Shown: one piece after another, positions 1 through 15,250 of the stretch
How the letters are laid out: each line of letters opens with the position of its first letter
Numbering within the stretch: the first letter of the stretch is position 1
Source: Embleya sp049739465
GTDB lineage: Bacteria; Actinomycetota; Actinomycetes; Streptomycetales; Streptomycetaceae
DNA length: 64,000 nt
NCBI RefSeq assembly: GCF_049739465.1
Contig: NZ_JBMHHY010000001.1
Location: 248,001 to 312,000, forward strand
Reading direction: 5' to 3'
Program-made: the position numbers and the translations under genes
The notes under the pieces: generated by a model
Told to the model about the DNA's origin: nothing
What the model saw: the letters and a program-made list of their open reading frames with translations, nothing else
Database searches by the model: none

Positions 1-4215
<4,215 letters not shown>

Positions 4216-4589
4216 TTCGCTTCCCGGGTGTGCTGCACCACATGATGGAACCCGTACGGGCCGAACGGCGTTGAAGGTGTGGAGGGGTCGATGTGGTGTT
4301 GTCGCGACCGTGGGTCGGGGCGTGGTGACACCATGCGGTCGTCTGTTTCGGAATACCTGCCGAGCCGATCGCCTGGCCACTACCATGACCGGGACGAGCA
4401 CCACCCGGAACGTGTGCTCGACGGGCGTGGTGTGCGCCGGGGAGATCCCGGTCGAGGCCGTGTCGAGCGAAACCGTGTCGATCGAGGCTGTGTCATTCAG
4501 GGCCGCGTAAACCGAAAACATGCACAAGGACGAGTGGAGCCGACCGATACGCGGGGTCACCCACCGTGTCGGATCGAAGAGGGTGGGCC
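4216..4589. other. Intergenic region, kinase to response regulator
   Basis: No supportable gene is present. Open frames here have weak starts and unconvincing composition. A loosely repeated GTGTCGA-type motif lies around 4456-4496. The last bases before 4590 hold the GAGGG-type ribosome binding site of the response regulator. I see no clear terminator hairpin after the kinase. Confidence 0.5.
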
Positions 4590-5282
4590 ATGACGGAGAA
4601 GGCCAAGATCCTCCTGGTCGATGACCGTCAGGAGAATCTGCTCGCCCTGGAGGCGATCCTGTCCGCGCTGGACCAGACCCTGGTTCGGGCGCATTCGGGC
4701 GAGGAAGCCCTCAAGGCGCTGCTCACGGACGAGTTCGCGGTGATCCTGCTCGACGTCCAGATGCCCGGGATGGACGGTTTCGAGACGGCGGCGCACATCA
4801 AGCGCAGGGAGAAGACCCGGGACATCCCGATCATCTTCCTGACCGCCATCAATCACGGTCCGCACCACACCTTCCGCGGCTACGCGGCCGGGGCCGTCGA
4901 CTACATCTCCAAGCCGTTCGACCCGTGGGTGTTGCGGGCGAAGGTCTCCGTGTTCGTCGATCTGTACAAGAAGAACTGCCAGTTGCGCGAGCAGGCCGCG
5001 TTGTTGCGCGGGCGACTCGAGGGCGTGGCCGGCGGCGGCCGGGCCGGGGCGGACGTGATCGCGGAGTTGTCCGCGCGGCTGGCCGCGGTCGAGGAGCAGG
5101 CCGACGACATGGCCAAGCAGGTCGAGTCGGCCGACGATCCGATCCTGGCCGCCTCGGCGACTCGGCTGCGCCGCCGGGTGAACCGGATGCGCGCGGCGCT
5201 GGACGCCTTGGCACCGGCCACCGCCGGGCACGGCGGGCCGCCACTGGTCCCGGCCCCGGACAAGGGCGGGCAGGCGGGCTGA
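4590..5282 (+). CDS. Response regulator, receiver domain with coiled-coil tail
   Basis: A 230-residue protein. The start is set at ATG 4590 because a GAGGG ribosome binding site sits just upstream; an in-frame GTG at 4566 lacks one. The receiver domain fills residues 1-125, with the acidic pair after L-L-V, the phospho-acceptor Asp in L-L-D-V-Q-M-P near 55, and Lys in S-K-P-F near 108. The remainder is Ala-, Arg- and Glu-rich helix, probably coiled coil, with no DNA-binding or enzymatic domain, so it is a stand-alone or adaptor-type regulator. Its position just after the hybrid kinase suggests they share a phosphorelay. That pairing is inferred from context. Confidence 0.88.
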   Translation: MTEKAKILLVDDRQENLLALEAILSALDQTLVRAHSGEEALKALLTDEFAVILLDVQMPGMDGFETAAHIKRREKTRDIPIIFLTAINHGPHHTFRGYAAGAVDYISKPFDPWVLRAKVSVFVDLYKKNCQLREQAALLRGRLEGVAGGGRAGADVIAELSARLAAVEEQADDMAKQVESADDPILAASATRLRRRVNRMRAALDALAPATAGHGGPPLVPAPDKGGQAG

Positions 5283-5836
5283 GCCCGGGGCGGGTCCGCG
5301 AACGCCGGGAGGTCCGCTGCGCCGCCGGGCATCCGGCCCATGAGTTCCGCGCCGTGCTCACCGCGGGCCGGCAATGGGCGGCTGTTGGCTTCGGCGTGCC
5401 GCCGCACGGCACCGGACGCCGCGGCCCGGGTCCGGTCCGACGGATCTCGGCGGGTCGGGCCGCGCCGCCGGGTTGTTCGTCCTGCGCGCCTCCCGCCGCG
5501 CCCGCCGTGCGCCGGCGGTGGGCTGCTCTTTCTTCGGTGCGCCGATCTACGGCACCGGAACGCGCGGCCTGATTCGCCGGGATCCGCCGGACGGGACAAG
5601 GCCGGCGGGGCCGAGACATGCTCCGGTGCCTGTCCGGCCCGGTGCGGCGGCGGGCCCGGTCGGGGTTACCGGCTCGGCCGGACTCACGTGCACTCCGGCC
5701 GGGACGTATGCGGACACTGCTGCTCATCCGGCCTGGGCGCGCAGGCGCATCCCGGCGTTCGTGCGTTCGGGCCGACACGCGCGGTCTCGGTGGCGGGACG
5801 CGTGGGACGGGAAGGGTCCACCGGTAACCTCGGAAC
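5283..5836. other. Intergenic region upstream of ftsK
   Basis: 554 bases without a convincing gene. The open frames are Arg/Gly/Pro-rich shadows of high GC. It contains a degenerate direct duplication: about 80 bases from 5369 resemble about 80 bases from 5512 (offset about 143), sharing blocks such as ACGGCACCGGA. At the right end, TAACCT (5825-5830) lies six bases before the ftsK ATG and is a candidate -10 for a leaderless transcript. Confidence 0.5.
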
Positions 5837-8359
<2,523 letters not shown>

Positions 8360-8374
8360 TCTGACTTAAGTGAT

Positions 8375-8388
8375 GATTGGTATCAATC
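8375..8388. promoter_or_regulatory. Short inverted repeat in AT-rich gap
   Basis: GATTG-GTAT-CAATC lies in an unusually AT-rich stretch between ftsK and the HTH gene. It could be a small operator or part of a promoter. The arms are only 5 bp, so this is weak. Confidence 0.3.
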
Positions 8389-8416
8389 GCGAAATATGAG
8401 GCATAAGGGGCGAATC

Positions 8417-9208
8417 GTGTCGATCGGTCAGAGCCTCGCCGAGGCACGAGTGCGGGCCGGTCTCACTGTGGAACGGCTCAGTGAGGTCACCCGCATCCGG
8501 CAGGTCATCATCGAGGGCGTCGAAAGTGACGATTTCGAACCGTGCGGCGGCGACTTCTACGCCCGCGGCCACATCCGCACCCTGGCCCGCGCCACCGGCC
8601 TCGAACCGGAGCCGCTGGTCGCCGAGTACGACCACACGGTGGGCGGCACCGGCACCCCGCGGCCGGCCCAGATCTTCGACTCGCCGCGCAAGTCGATCGA
8701 ATACCGGCGGCCGAACTGGACCCTGGCGATGGGCGTCGCCGTGGTCATCGTGCTGATCTTCGCGTTCGTGCAACTCGCCGGCGGGCGGGCCGACGACCAG
8801 AAGGAGACCGCGTCGCGGGTCACCCCGACCGGACCCGCCCCCGTCCCGCCGCCCGCCCAGGCCCCGCCGCCGGTCCCGGTCGCGCCGGTGGCCAAGAGCC
8901 CCGAGTTCCCCGCCGACGTGGAGGTCACGGTCACCGCGGTCGACGGGCGCAGCTGGGTCCGCGCGTTCGACTCCAAGAGCACGCAGCTCTTCGAGGCGAT
9001 CCTGGACCGGGGCGAGGCCAAGACGTTCGCCGACCCCGAGCAGATCCGGATCCAGATCGGCAACTCCGGCGCCGCGCGACTGACCGTCAACGGCAAGGAC
9101 CTGGGCCCGGCGGGCGAGGAGGGCACGGTGGTCAAGCGTACGTTCGTGCCCGGCGACCCCGTCCCGCAGCTGCAGAGCGCCGCGTCGACGAGCCCCGCGC
9201 CGCGTTGA
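8417..9208 (+). CDS. RodZ-like HTH membrane protein (DUF4115)
   Basis: A 263-residue protein. I chose GTG 8417 because AAGGGG lies six bases upstream; the in-frame ATG at 8396 has no ribosome binding site. Residues 1-70 form an XRE/RodZ-type helix-turn-helix (S-L-A-E-A-R-x-x-A-G-L-T), with a conserved C-G-G-D-x-Y-A-R-G-H-I-R block. A single membrane helix lies near 100-122, then a Pro-rich linker and a DUF4115 beta domain outside the membrane. RodZ relatives link MreB-type cytoskeleton or envelope growth to the membrane. In actinomycetes the gene regularly sits between ftsK and rimO, as here. Its exact role is unproven. Confidence 0.85.
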   Translation: MSIGQSLAEARVRAGLTVERLSEVTRIRQVIIEGVESDDFEPCGGDFYARGHIRTLARATGLEPEPLVAEYDHTVGGTGTPRPAQIFDSPRKSIEYRRPNWTLAMGVAVVIVLIFAFVQLAGGRADDQKETASRVTPTGPAPVPPPAQAPPPVPVAPVAKSPEFPADVEVTVTAVDGRSWVRAFDSKSTQLFEAILDRGEAKTFADPEQIRIQIGNSGAARLTVNGKDLGPAGEEGTVVKRTFVPGDPVPQLQSAASTSPAPR

Positions 9209-9289
9209 CGCGGCATCGTGACCTCCCCGGAACCATTCGACGCTTCCCTGCGTCCGGTCCACGTCCGCGCCTGACGTAGGCTTTCCGGC

Positions 9290-10789
9290 ATGTCCGCCCG
9301 CGATACCACCAGCCCCGCCGCCCCGGCGAAGAGCCCCACCGCCCTGCGCACCGTCGCCCTGGTCACCCTCGGCTGCGCCCGCAACGAGGTGGACTCCGAG
9401 GAACTCGCCGGCCGGCTGGAGGCCGACGGCTGGTCCCTCGTCGAGGACGCCGCGGACGCCTCCGTCGTCATGGTCAACACCTGCGGATTCGTCGAGTCCG
9501 CCAAGAAGGACTCGATCGACACCGTCCTGGAGGCCGCCGACCTCAAGGGCGAGGGCCGCACCCGGGCCGTCGTCGCGGTCGGTTGTCTGGCCGAACGCTA
9601 CGGCGACCAGCTCGCGGGCGCCCTGCCCGAGGCCGACGCGGTGCTCGGCTTCGACGACTACGGCGACATCTCCGCGCGCCTGCGCTCGATCCTGGCGGGC
9701 GACGCGCACACCTCGCATGTCCCGCGCGACCGCCGCGCATTGTTGCCGATCACCCCGGTCGAGCGGCAGGCCGCCACCGTCGCGGTGCCCGGCCACGGCG
9801 CCCCCGAGGACCTCCCCGAAGGCGTCGCCCCCGCCTCCGGGCCGCGCGCGCTGCGCCGCCGGCTCGGCTCGGGCCCGGTGGCCTCGCTCAAGCTCGCCTC
9901 CGGCTGCGACCGGCGCTGCTCGTTCTGCGCGATCCCCTCCTTCCGCGGCTCGTTCCTCTCCCGCCGCCCCTCCGACGTGCTCGCCGAGGCCCGCTGGCTG
10001 GCCGAGCAGGGGGTCCGCGAGATCGTCCTGGTCAGCGAGAACTCCACGTCCTACGGCAAGGACCTGGGCGATCTGCGGCTCCTGGAGACGCTGCTGCCGG
10101 AGCTGGCCGCCATCGCGGGCATCGAGCGGGTCCGGGTCAACTACCTCCAGCCCGCCGAGATGCGCCCGACGTTGATCGAGGTGCTCACCGGCACGCCCGG
10201 CGTCGCGCCCTACTTCGACCTGTCCTTCCAGCACGCGTCCGAGCCGGTGCTGCGCAAGATGCGCCGGTTCGGCTCGCGCGAGGCGTTCACCGCGCTGCTC
10301 GACCAGGCCCGGGCCAAGGCCCCCGAGGCCGGCGCCCGGTCCAACTTCATCGTCGGCTTCCCCGGCGAGACCGAGGCGGACGTCGACGAGCTGGAGCGTT
10401 TCCTGATCGCCGCCCGGCTGGACGCGATCGGCGTGTTCGGCTACTCCGACGAGGACGGCACCGAGGCGGCCGGCTACCCCGACAAGCTGCCGGCCGACGT
10501 GGTCGAGGCCCGCGTACAGCGGATCTCCCGGCTCGCCGAGGAACTGGTCGCGCAGCGCGCCGAGGACCGGATCGGCACCGAGGTGATCGTGCTGATCGAG
10601 GAACTCGGCGAGGACGGCACCGCCGAGGGCCACGCGGACCACCAGGCCCCCGAGACCGACGGTTCGACCACGGTGGTCGGCGAGGGCCTGCGGGTCGGCG
10701 ACTTCGTCCGGGTCCGGATCACCGACAGCGAGGGCGCCGACCTGCACGGCGAGGCGATCGACGTGGTCGTGCCCGGGGGCGATCGGTGA
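9290..10789 (+). CDS. rimO: Ribosomal protein S12 methylthiotransferase RimO
   Basis: A 499-residue radical-SAM enzyme of the MiaB/RimO family, which adds a methylthio group to an Asp of ribosomal protein S12. The N-terminal domain shows the three cluster cysteines (L-G-C-A-R-N, N-T-C-G-F and V-G-C-L-A-E). The radical-SAM C-x3-C-x2-C motif (C-D-R-R-C-S-F-C) lies near residues 206-213. A C-terminal TRAM-like segment ends the protein. An Ala/Pro-rich insert separates the first two domains. TAGGCT at 9277-9282 is seven bases before the ATG, suggesting a leaderless start. The stop codon overlaps the pgsA GTG, so translation of pgsA is probably coupled. Confidence 0.95.
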   Translation: MSARDTTSPAAPAKSPTALRTVALVTLGCARNEVDSEELAGRLEADGWSLVEDAADASVVMVNTCGFVESAKKDSIDTVLEAADLKGEGRTRAVVAVGCLAERYGDQLAGALPEADAVLGFDDYGDISARLRSILAGDAHTSHVPRDRRALLPITPVERQAATVAVPGHGAPEDLPEGVAPASGPRALRRRLGSGPVASLKLASGCDRRCSFCAIPSFRGSFLSRRPSDVLAEARWLAEQGVREIVLVSENSTSYGKDLGDLRLLETLLPELAAIAGIERVRVNYLQPAEMRPTLIEVLTGTPGVAPYFDLSFQHASEPVLRKMRRFGSREAFTALLDQARAKAPEAGARSNFIVGFPGETEADVDELERFLIAARLDAIGVFGYSDEDGTEAAGYPDKLPADVVEARVQRISRLAEELVAQRAEDRIGTEVIVLIEELGEDGTAEGHADHQAPETDGSTTVVGEGLRVGDFVRVRITDSEGADLHGEAIDVVVPGGDR

Positions 10790-11460
10790 CGGCCGAACCG
10801 GCACCACAGCGCCGGCGTCCGGCCGAGGCCGTCCGGGCCGCCGCCGCCAACCATCCGCCCAAGCCGGACCGGCTGGGTGACCCCACCACCTCGGTGAGCG
10901 CGTGGAACGCGGCCAACGCGCTGACCATGATGCGGGTGGCCCTGGTGCCGGTCTTCGTGGTCCTGCTGCTCCAGGACGGCGGCCACGATCCCAAGTGGCG
11001 GGCCTGGGCCTGGGCCGCGTTCACCGTGGCCAGCATCAGCGACCTGTTCGACGGCAAGCTGGCCCGGATGCACAACCTGGTCACCGACTTCGGCAAACTG
11101 GTCGACCCGATCGCCGACAAGGCGCTGATGGGCGCCGCGCTGATCAGCCTGTCCGCGCTCGGCGAACTGCCGTGGTGGGTCACCCTGCTGGTGCTTGCCC
11201 GGGAGATCGGCATCACCCTGCTGCGGTTCTGGGTGATCCGGCACGGGGTGATCCCGGCCAGCCGCGGCGGCAAGGCCAAGACCATGCTCCAAGGCGTCGC
11301 GATCGGGATGTACACCCTGGTTCTGACCGGCCCGCTGGCCAGTACGCGGGCCTGGATCATGGCGGCTGCGGTGATCGTCACCGTGGTGACCGGTCTGGAC
11401 TACGTCGTCAAGGCCGTACGACTGCGACGCGGCACCGCGGTGCCCGCCGGACAGGTTTGA
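10786..11460 (+). CDS. pgsA: CDP-diacylglycerol-glycerol-3-phosphate 3-phosphatidyltransferase
   Basis: A 224-residue integral membrane enzyme for the committed step of phosphatidylglycerol synthesis. The CDP-alcohol phosphatidyltransferase signature is complete: D-L-F-D-G-x2-A-R, then eight residues, G-x3-D-x3-D, near residues 85-112. About five membrane helices surround it. The N-terminal 30 residues are Pro/Ala/Arg-rich and likely cytoplasmic. The GTG start at 10786 overlaps the rimO stop (GTGA), which decides the start in a long open frame extending far upstream. Genomes of this group usually have several CDP-alcohol transferases, so the exact product is by family and neighbourhood. Confidence 0.9.
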   Translation: MTAEPAPQRRRPAEAVRAAAANHPPKPDRLGDPTTSVSAWNAANALTMMRVALVPVFVVLLLQDGGHDPKWRAWAWAAFTVASISDLFDGKLARMHNLVTDFGKLVDPIADKALMGAALISLSALGELPWWVTLLVLAREIGITLLRFWVIRHGVIPASRGGKAKTMLQGVAIGMYTLVLTGPLASTRAWIMAAAVIVTVVTGLDYVVKAVRLRRGTAVPAGQV

Positions 11461-11497
11461 CGTCGGGACGGATCCCGACCACGGGGGGAGCGGTGCC

Positions 11498-12775
11498 ATG
11501 CGCGAATTGAAGATCGAACTGGTCGCGGTGGGCGACGAGTTGCTCGTCGGCGACGTGGCGAACACGAACGCGGTCACCCTCGGCCGTCGGCTCACCGCCG
11601 CCGGCCTGCGGGTCACCGGCGTGTCCACGGTGGGCGACGGCCTCGACGAGATGATCGACGTACTGACCCAGGCCGTGCGGCGCGCCGACGCGGTGCTCGT
11701 CTCCGGTGGCCTCGGCCCCACCTCCGACGACCGCACCCGCGAGGCGATCGCCGCGGTGGCCGGGGTGGCGCTGCGCCGCGACCCGGATCTGGAGGACTGG
11801 CTGCGCCGCCGCTACCGGGGCCTGAACCGCACGCTGACCGCACTCGGCCTGCAACAGGCGGACGTTCCCGAGGGCGGCCGCAGTCTGCCCAACGCGAACG
11901 GCAGCGCGCCCGGCTTCGCGCTCACCATCGGCGACGTGCCGGTCTACGCGGTGCCCGGCCCGCCGCACGAGATGCTCGCGATGACCGAGGAGCGGGTACT
12001 GCCCGACCTGCTGCGCCGCGCGGGCGATCCGCCGATCCGCGCCCAGCGCCAACTGCTCACCGCCTCGGTCGGCGAGGGCGTGATCGCCGCGATGCTCGAA
12101 CCGCTCGAGCGGGAACTGGCGCACGCCGGCCGGGTCGAGGTCGCCTACCTCGCCACCGCCGGGCAGACCCGGGTCAAGCTCACCGCGACCGCCCCCGGTG
12201 GCGCGGCCGAGGTGGCCGCCGCCGCCGAACGGGCCCGCGAACTGCTCGGCGGTTGTGTGTACGGCGAGGCGGGCGACACGCTCGCCGGCGTCGTGCTGAC
12301 CCTGCTGCGCGAGCAAGGTGCCACCGTCGCGGTGGCCGAGTCGCTCACCGGCGGCCTGATCGCCGCCGAACTGACCGCCGTACCCGGCGCGTCCGCGGTC
12401 GTGCGCGGCTCGGTCACCGCGTATGCCACCGACCTCAAGGCCGCGGTGCTCGGCGTGGACGGCGAACTGCTCGCCGCCGAGGGCGCGGTTCACCCGGACG
12501 TGGCGGCCGGGATGGCCGAGGGTGTGCGGCGCGTCATGTCGGGTACCTACGGGGTGGCCACGACGGGGGTCGCCGGTCCGGACCCCCAGGACGGCAAGCC
12601 CGTGGGCACCGTATACATCGCGGTGGCCGGTCCCGAGGGAACAATCGTGCTTTCGCTGCTGTTCTCGGGCAGTCGGGCCAGGATTCGGGAGATGACCACG
12701 GTCCGCGCGCTGGACCTGCTCCGGTGCGTGGTGGCGGGCCTGCCGGCCGAGCAGGACCCGGCGTGTACGGGGTGA
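11498..12775 (+). CDS. cinA: CinA-family protein, nicotinamide-nucleotide amidase
   Basis: A 425-residue, two-domain CinA protein. The N-terminal MoaB/MogA-like domain (residues about 4-170) has G-D-E-L-L and S-G-G-L-G-P-T-S-D-D motifs. The C-terminal amidase domain (about 260-415) has V-A-E-S-L-T-G-G and T-G-V-A-G-P motifs. Known CinA proteins deamidate nicotinamide mononucleotide and some hydrolyse ADP-ribose, so a pyridine-nucleotide salvage role is likely. A strong GGGGGGAG ribosome binding site precedes the ATG. It lies 37 bases after pgsA and is probably co-transcribed. Both domains are intact. Confidence 0.93.
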   Translation: MRELKIELVAVGDELLVGDVANTNAVTLGRRLTAAGLRVTGVSTVGDGLDEMIDVLTQAVRRADAVLVSGGLGPTSDDRTREAIAAVAGVALRRDPDLEDWLRRRYRGLNRTLTALGLQQADVPEGGRSLPNANGSAPGFALTIGDVPVYAVPGPPHEMLAMTEERVLPDLLRRAGDPPIRAQRQLLTASVGEGVIAAMLEPLERELAHAGRVEVAYLATAGQTRVKLTATAPGGAAEVAAAAERARELLGGCVYGEAGDTLAGVVLTLLREQGATVAVAESLTGGLIAAELTAVPGASAVVRGSVTAYATDLKAAVLGVDGELLAAEGAVHPDVAAGMAEGVRRVMSGTYGVATTGVAGPDPQDGKPVGTVYIAVAGPEGTIVLSLLFSGSRARIREMTTVRALDLLRCVVAGLPAEQDPACTG

Positions 12776-13019
12776 CCGGGCGCGCCGGCCGGCCGGGGAG
12801 CGAACTTTGGTCGGGAAGGCGCGGGACACGCGGAAGGCTGTGCAACGACGTGCTGCGAATCGAGGCGGGAGTGCGCCGGAAACCCCATGGACCCTGGACA
12901 CCCCCGCCGTCAAGGTTCCACGCCCTGAGTGAACAGGACGGTAAGGCGGGCCCGCCCGCGCGGTCGGGCAGGTACGGTGGGGCTGTGACCCCCCGAGCCG
13001 CCCTAGGAGGGAGCGACCG

Positions 13020-13409
13020 ATGATCCTGCTCCGTCGCCTGCTGGGTGACGTGCTGCGGCGCCAGCGCCAGCGTCAGGGTCGCACCCTGCGCGAGGTGTCG
13101 TCCTCAGCCCGGGTATCCCTTGGCTATCTGTCCGAGGTCGAGCGCGGCCAAAAGGAAGCCTCGTCCGAACTGCTCGCCGCGATCTGCGACGCGCTGGACG
13201 TACGCATGTCCGTGCTCATGCGAGAGGTCAGCGACGAGCTGGCGCTCGCCGAGCTGGCCTCGGCAGAGGCGATGCGTCCGGTCCTGGAGCCGGTCGGTGC
13301 CGGCTTCACCCCGAACGAGCGCGCCGCCGCGGAACGCCAGAACAACGACCGGTCGTCGGCCGCCCCGATCTCCGCCGACAACGCGGTGAGCGTGGTGGTG
13401 GCCGCCTGA
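13020..13409 (+). CDS. clgR: XRE-family regulator ClgR
   Basis: A 129-residue protein closely matching actinomycete ClgR as I recall it. ClgR activates clp protease genes and other stress functions. The helix-turn-helix fills residues about 8-65 (T-L-R-E-V-S-x-x-A-R-V-S-L-G-Y-L-S-E-V-E-R-G). The C-terminus ends V-V-V-A-A, a non-polar Ala-Ala tail of the type that makes ClgR a substrate of ClpP proteases in Streptomyces. A very strong AGGAGGG ribosome binding site precedes the ATG. It sits 244 bases after cinA, in its usual neighbourhood. The variable segment between the HTH and the tail (about 85-122) is poorly conserved in the family. Confidence 0.94.
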   Translation: MILLRRLLGDVLRRQRQRQGRTLREVSSSARVSLGYLSEVERGQKEASSELLAAICDALDVRMSVLMREVSDELALAELASAEAMRPVLEPVGAGFTPNERAAAERQNNDRSSAAPISADNAVSVVVAA

Positions 13410-13528
13410 CCCGACGCCCACCGGTGTGGTTTTGCCCACTCGGCACGACGGTGCGACGACTCGCGACGCGGGTCGGCCGGCCGCCGGGCCGGCGGGCCGG
13501 CATCGTGGGCGCCTGCCGACACGGCTTG

Positions 13529-13572
13529 CGAAGCCCCGTCCCCGGTTCTCGAGTTCCGGGGACGGGGCTTCG
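13529..13572. terminator. Bidirectional terminator after clgR
   Basis: A perfect 17-bp stem (13529-13545 with 13556-13572) around a 10-base loop. It lies between the convergent clgR and SDR genes. There is no T-tract, as is usual in high-GC actinomycetes. Confidence 0.85.
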
Positions 13573-13631
13573 GTGTCGCGGGACCTGTGGACCCGTGGAT
13601 CCCTAGCCCCGGTCCGGTCCGGTCGGGCGAG

Positions 13632-14429
13632 CTACCAGGGCATTGCGACGCCGCCGTTGGGGCGGAGGATTTGGCCGGTGACGAACTTGGCGGCGTCGGA
13701 GGCCAGGTAGGCGACTGCGTAGGAGATGTCGGTGGGTTCGCCGACGGTGCGCAGCGGGGACATCCCGGCCATCGGCGCGGTGACGGCGGCCTTGCGCTCC
13801 GCGTCCTCGTTGCCGTCCGCGTCGGTCCAGTGCCGGCCGGTCATCCCGGTGACGATCCAGCCCGGCGCGACCGCGTTGACCCGCACCCCGCGCGGACCGA
13901 CCTCGGTGGCCAGCGTCTTGGTCAGTTGCACCACGGCGGCCTTGGCCGCGCCGTAGCAGAGCAGGCCGGAGGTCGCGGTGTCCACCGCGCCGGAGGCCAT
14001 GTTGACGATGCTGCCGAAGCCCTGCGCGGACATCACGCGCGCGGCGGCGCGGCAGCCGAAGAAGACGCCCTTGAAGTTGATCGCGAGGACCCGGTCCAGA
14101 TCGGCCTCCTCGGTCTCGATCACCGTGCTCAGGTGCATCACCCCGGCGATGTTGGCGAGCACGTCGAGCCGGCCGTGCGCGGCGACCGCGTCTGCGATCA
14201 GCGCGTCGACCTGGGCCGCGCTGGAGGTGTCCACGGTCGCGGCGGTCGCGGCGCCGCCGCCGGCCACGATCGTTCGGGCGGTCTCCCGGGCGCCGGCCTC
14301 GTGGATGTCCGCGCAGACCACGGTCGCGCCCAACTCGGCGAGCACCTCGGCGCTGGACCGGCCGATGCCCGAGGCCGCGCCGGTGACCACGGCGACTCGT
14401 CCGCTCAGATCGAGGGCGTCACGAAACAC
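13632..14429 (-). CDS. Short-chain dehydrogenase/reductase
   Basis: A 265-residue classical SDR. The cofactor motif T-G-A-A-S-G-I-G lies near residues 14-21, and N-M-A-S-G-A with Y-G-A-A-K supplies the Ser-Tyr-Lys catalytic residues. The open frame extends upstream, but GTG at 14429 has GGGAGG six bases before it and gives the normal SDR length, so I use that start. The acidic residue at the end of the second strand (V-C-A-D-I) suggests NAD rather than NADP. The substrate cannot be named. It is flanked by the clgR-side terminator and, upstream on the same strand, a lipoprotein-like gene. Confidence 0.88.
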   Translation of the reverse strand: MFRDALDLSGRVAVVTGAASGIGRSSAEVLAELGATVVCADIHEAGARETARTIVAGGGAATAATVDTSSAAQVDALIADAVAAHGRLDVLANIAGVMHLSTVIETEEADLDRVLAINFKGVFFGCRAAARVMSAQGFGSIVNMASGAVDTATSGLLCYGAAKAAVVQLTKTLATEVGPRGVRVNAVAPGWIVTGMTGRHWTDADGNEDAERKAAVTAPMAGMSPLRTVGEPTDISYAVAYLASDAAKFVTGQILRPNGGVAMPW

Positions 14430-14522
14430 GGTTGGCCTCCCGGCGCTAGGCGAGCACAGCGGGCCGACCGTACGAGCCATCTGACGAACAGTCAATAAAG
14501 GCGCGGGGCAAGGAGATCGGCG

Positions 14523-14990
14523 TCACCGCAGGCCGGCCCGGGGGCGGCACCAGCGGTGCTTGCCGGCGGGGAACACCCCGCCCGCCGCCAGTGCGCCGCA
14601 CGGGTCGGCGAGGATGGCGCCCACGGATCCGGCGGACCCGATCGTGCGCGTCGGCCGGTGCCACCCGCCGTCGGCGGCCCCGGCCCGAGGACGCGGGCGT
14701 CCGGTCCGAGTCGTCGGCGCGGAATCCGCCGTCGGCTCGTCCCCGGTCGGCCCGGGCCCCTCGACCGCCTCGGGGTCCGCCGACCCACCCGCCGATTCGA
14801 CGACCGGCGGCGCGGGCTCCTGCGCGCCGGGCGCCGGTTCCGCCTCCGGCCGGGGCGCCGCCTCGACCGTCACCCGGCCCGACGGACGCTCCGTCGACCC
14901 CGAAGTCGGCCCGGACACCGCGGTACAACCGGCGGCGGCCAGGATCAGTACGGGCAATACCAGGGCAGGCGGGATCCGAGGCGAGATCAT
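14523..14990 (-). CDS. Small lipoprotein-like protein
   Basis: A 155-residue protein with a hydrophobic N-terminal signal (L-V-L-P-V-L-I-L-A-A-A-G-C) ending in a lipobox-like A-A-G-C; Ala rather than Leu at -3 is atypical. The rest is Pro/Glu/Ala/Gly-rich low complexity until a short C-terminal segment with two Cys (D-P-C-G and W-C-R-P) that may form a disulfide outside the membrane. I do not recognise a family. The ribosome binding site is weak. It is the best open frame in an otherwise empty stretch, and the signal sequence supports it. Confidence 0.55.
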   Translation of the reverse strand: MISPRIPPALVLPVLILAAAGCTAVSGPTSGSTERPSGRVTVEAAPRPEAEPAPGAQEPAPPVVESAGGSADPEAVEGPGPTGDEPTADSAPTTRTGRPRPRAGAADGGWHRPTRTIGSAGSVGAILADPCGALAAGGVFPAGKHRWCRPRAGLR

Positions 14991-15082
14991 GCCCTGTAGG
15001 ACGAACCGCCCCGCCGTCGGTCACGGCCGTCCTTCGAACGAGTGACACCGACAATTCGTCCGAGACGTGTGGCGGGCCACCG

Positions 15083-15250
15083 GGCGCGGCCGTGGACCCA
15101 ATGCCGAGCCGGGACCGGGTCGGGTCCGAGACGACGAGCCGCGCGGGCGGCGGATACCGGGCGTCCTCCCGGCCGGCGGCGTGGGCACGGGCGAACGGCG
15201 CGCCCGTGGACCCCGTTCCGGATCCGGACCGCGTCACGTCCGGTACGGCG
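15083..15250. repeat. Degenerate direct duplication, 114-bp offset
   Basis: About 52 bases from 15083 resemble about 52 bases from 15197, sharing CGTGGACCC and GGACCG blocks. The second copy runs into the 3' end of the glycosylase gene and contributes to its C-terminal tail. The identity is partial, so the units have diverged. Confidence 0.5.

Noticed and set aside
4279..4593. Open frames upstream of the response regulator
   Set aside because: No ribosome binding site or recognisable similarity, and one overlaps the regulator start.
12799..12805. AGCGAAC considered as a ClgR box upstream of clgR
   Set aside because: Only one half of the CGC-n5-GCG dyad matches; the opposite half is GGC rather than CGC.
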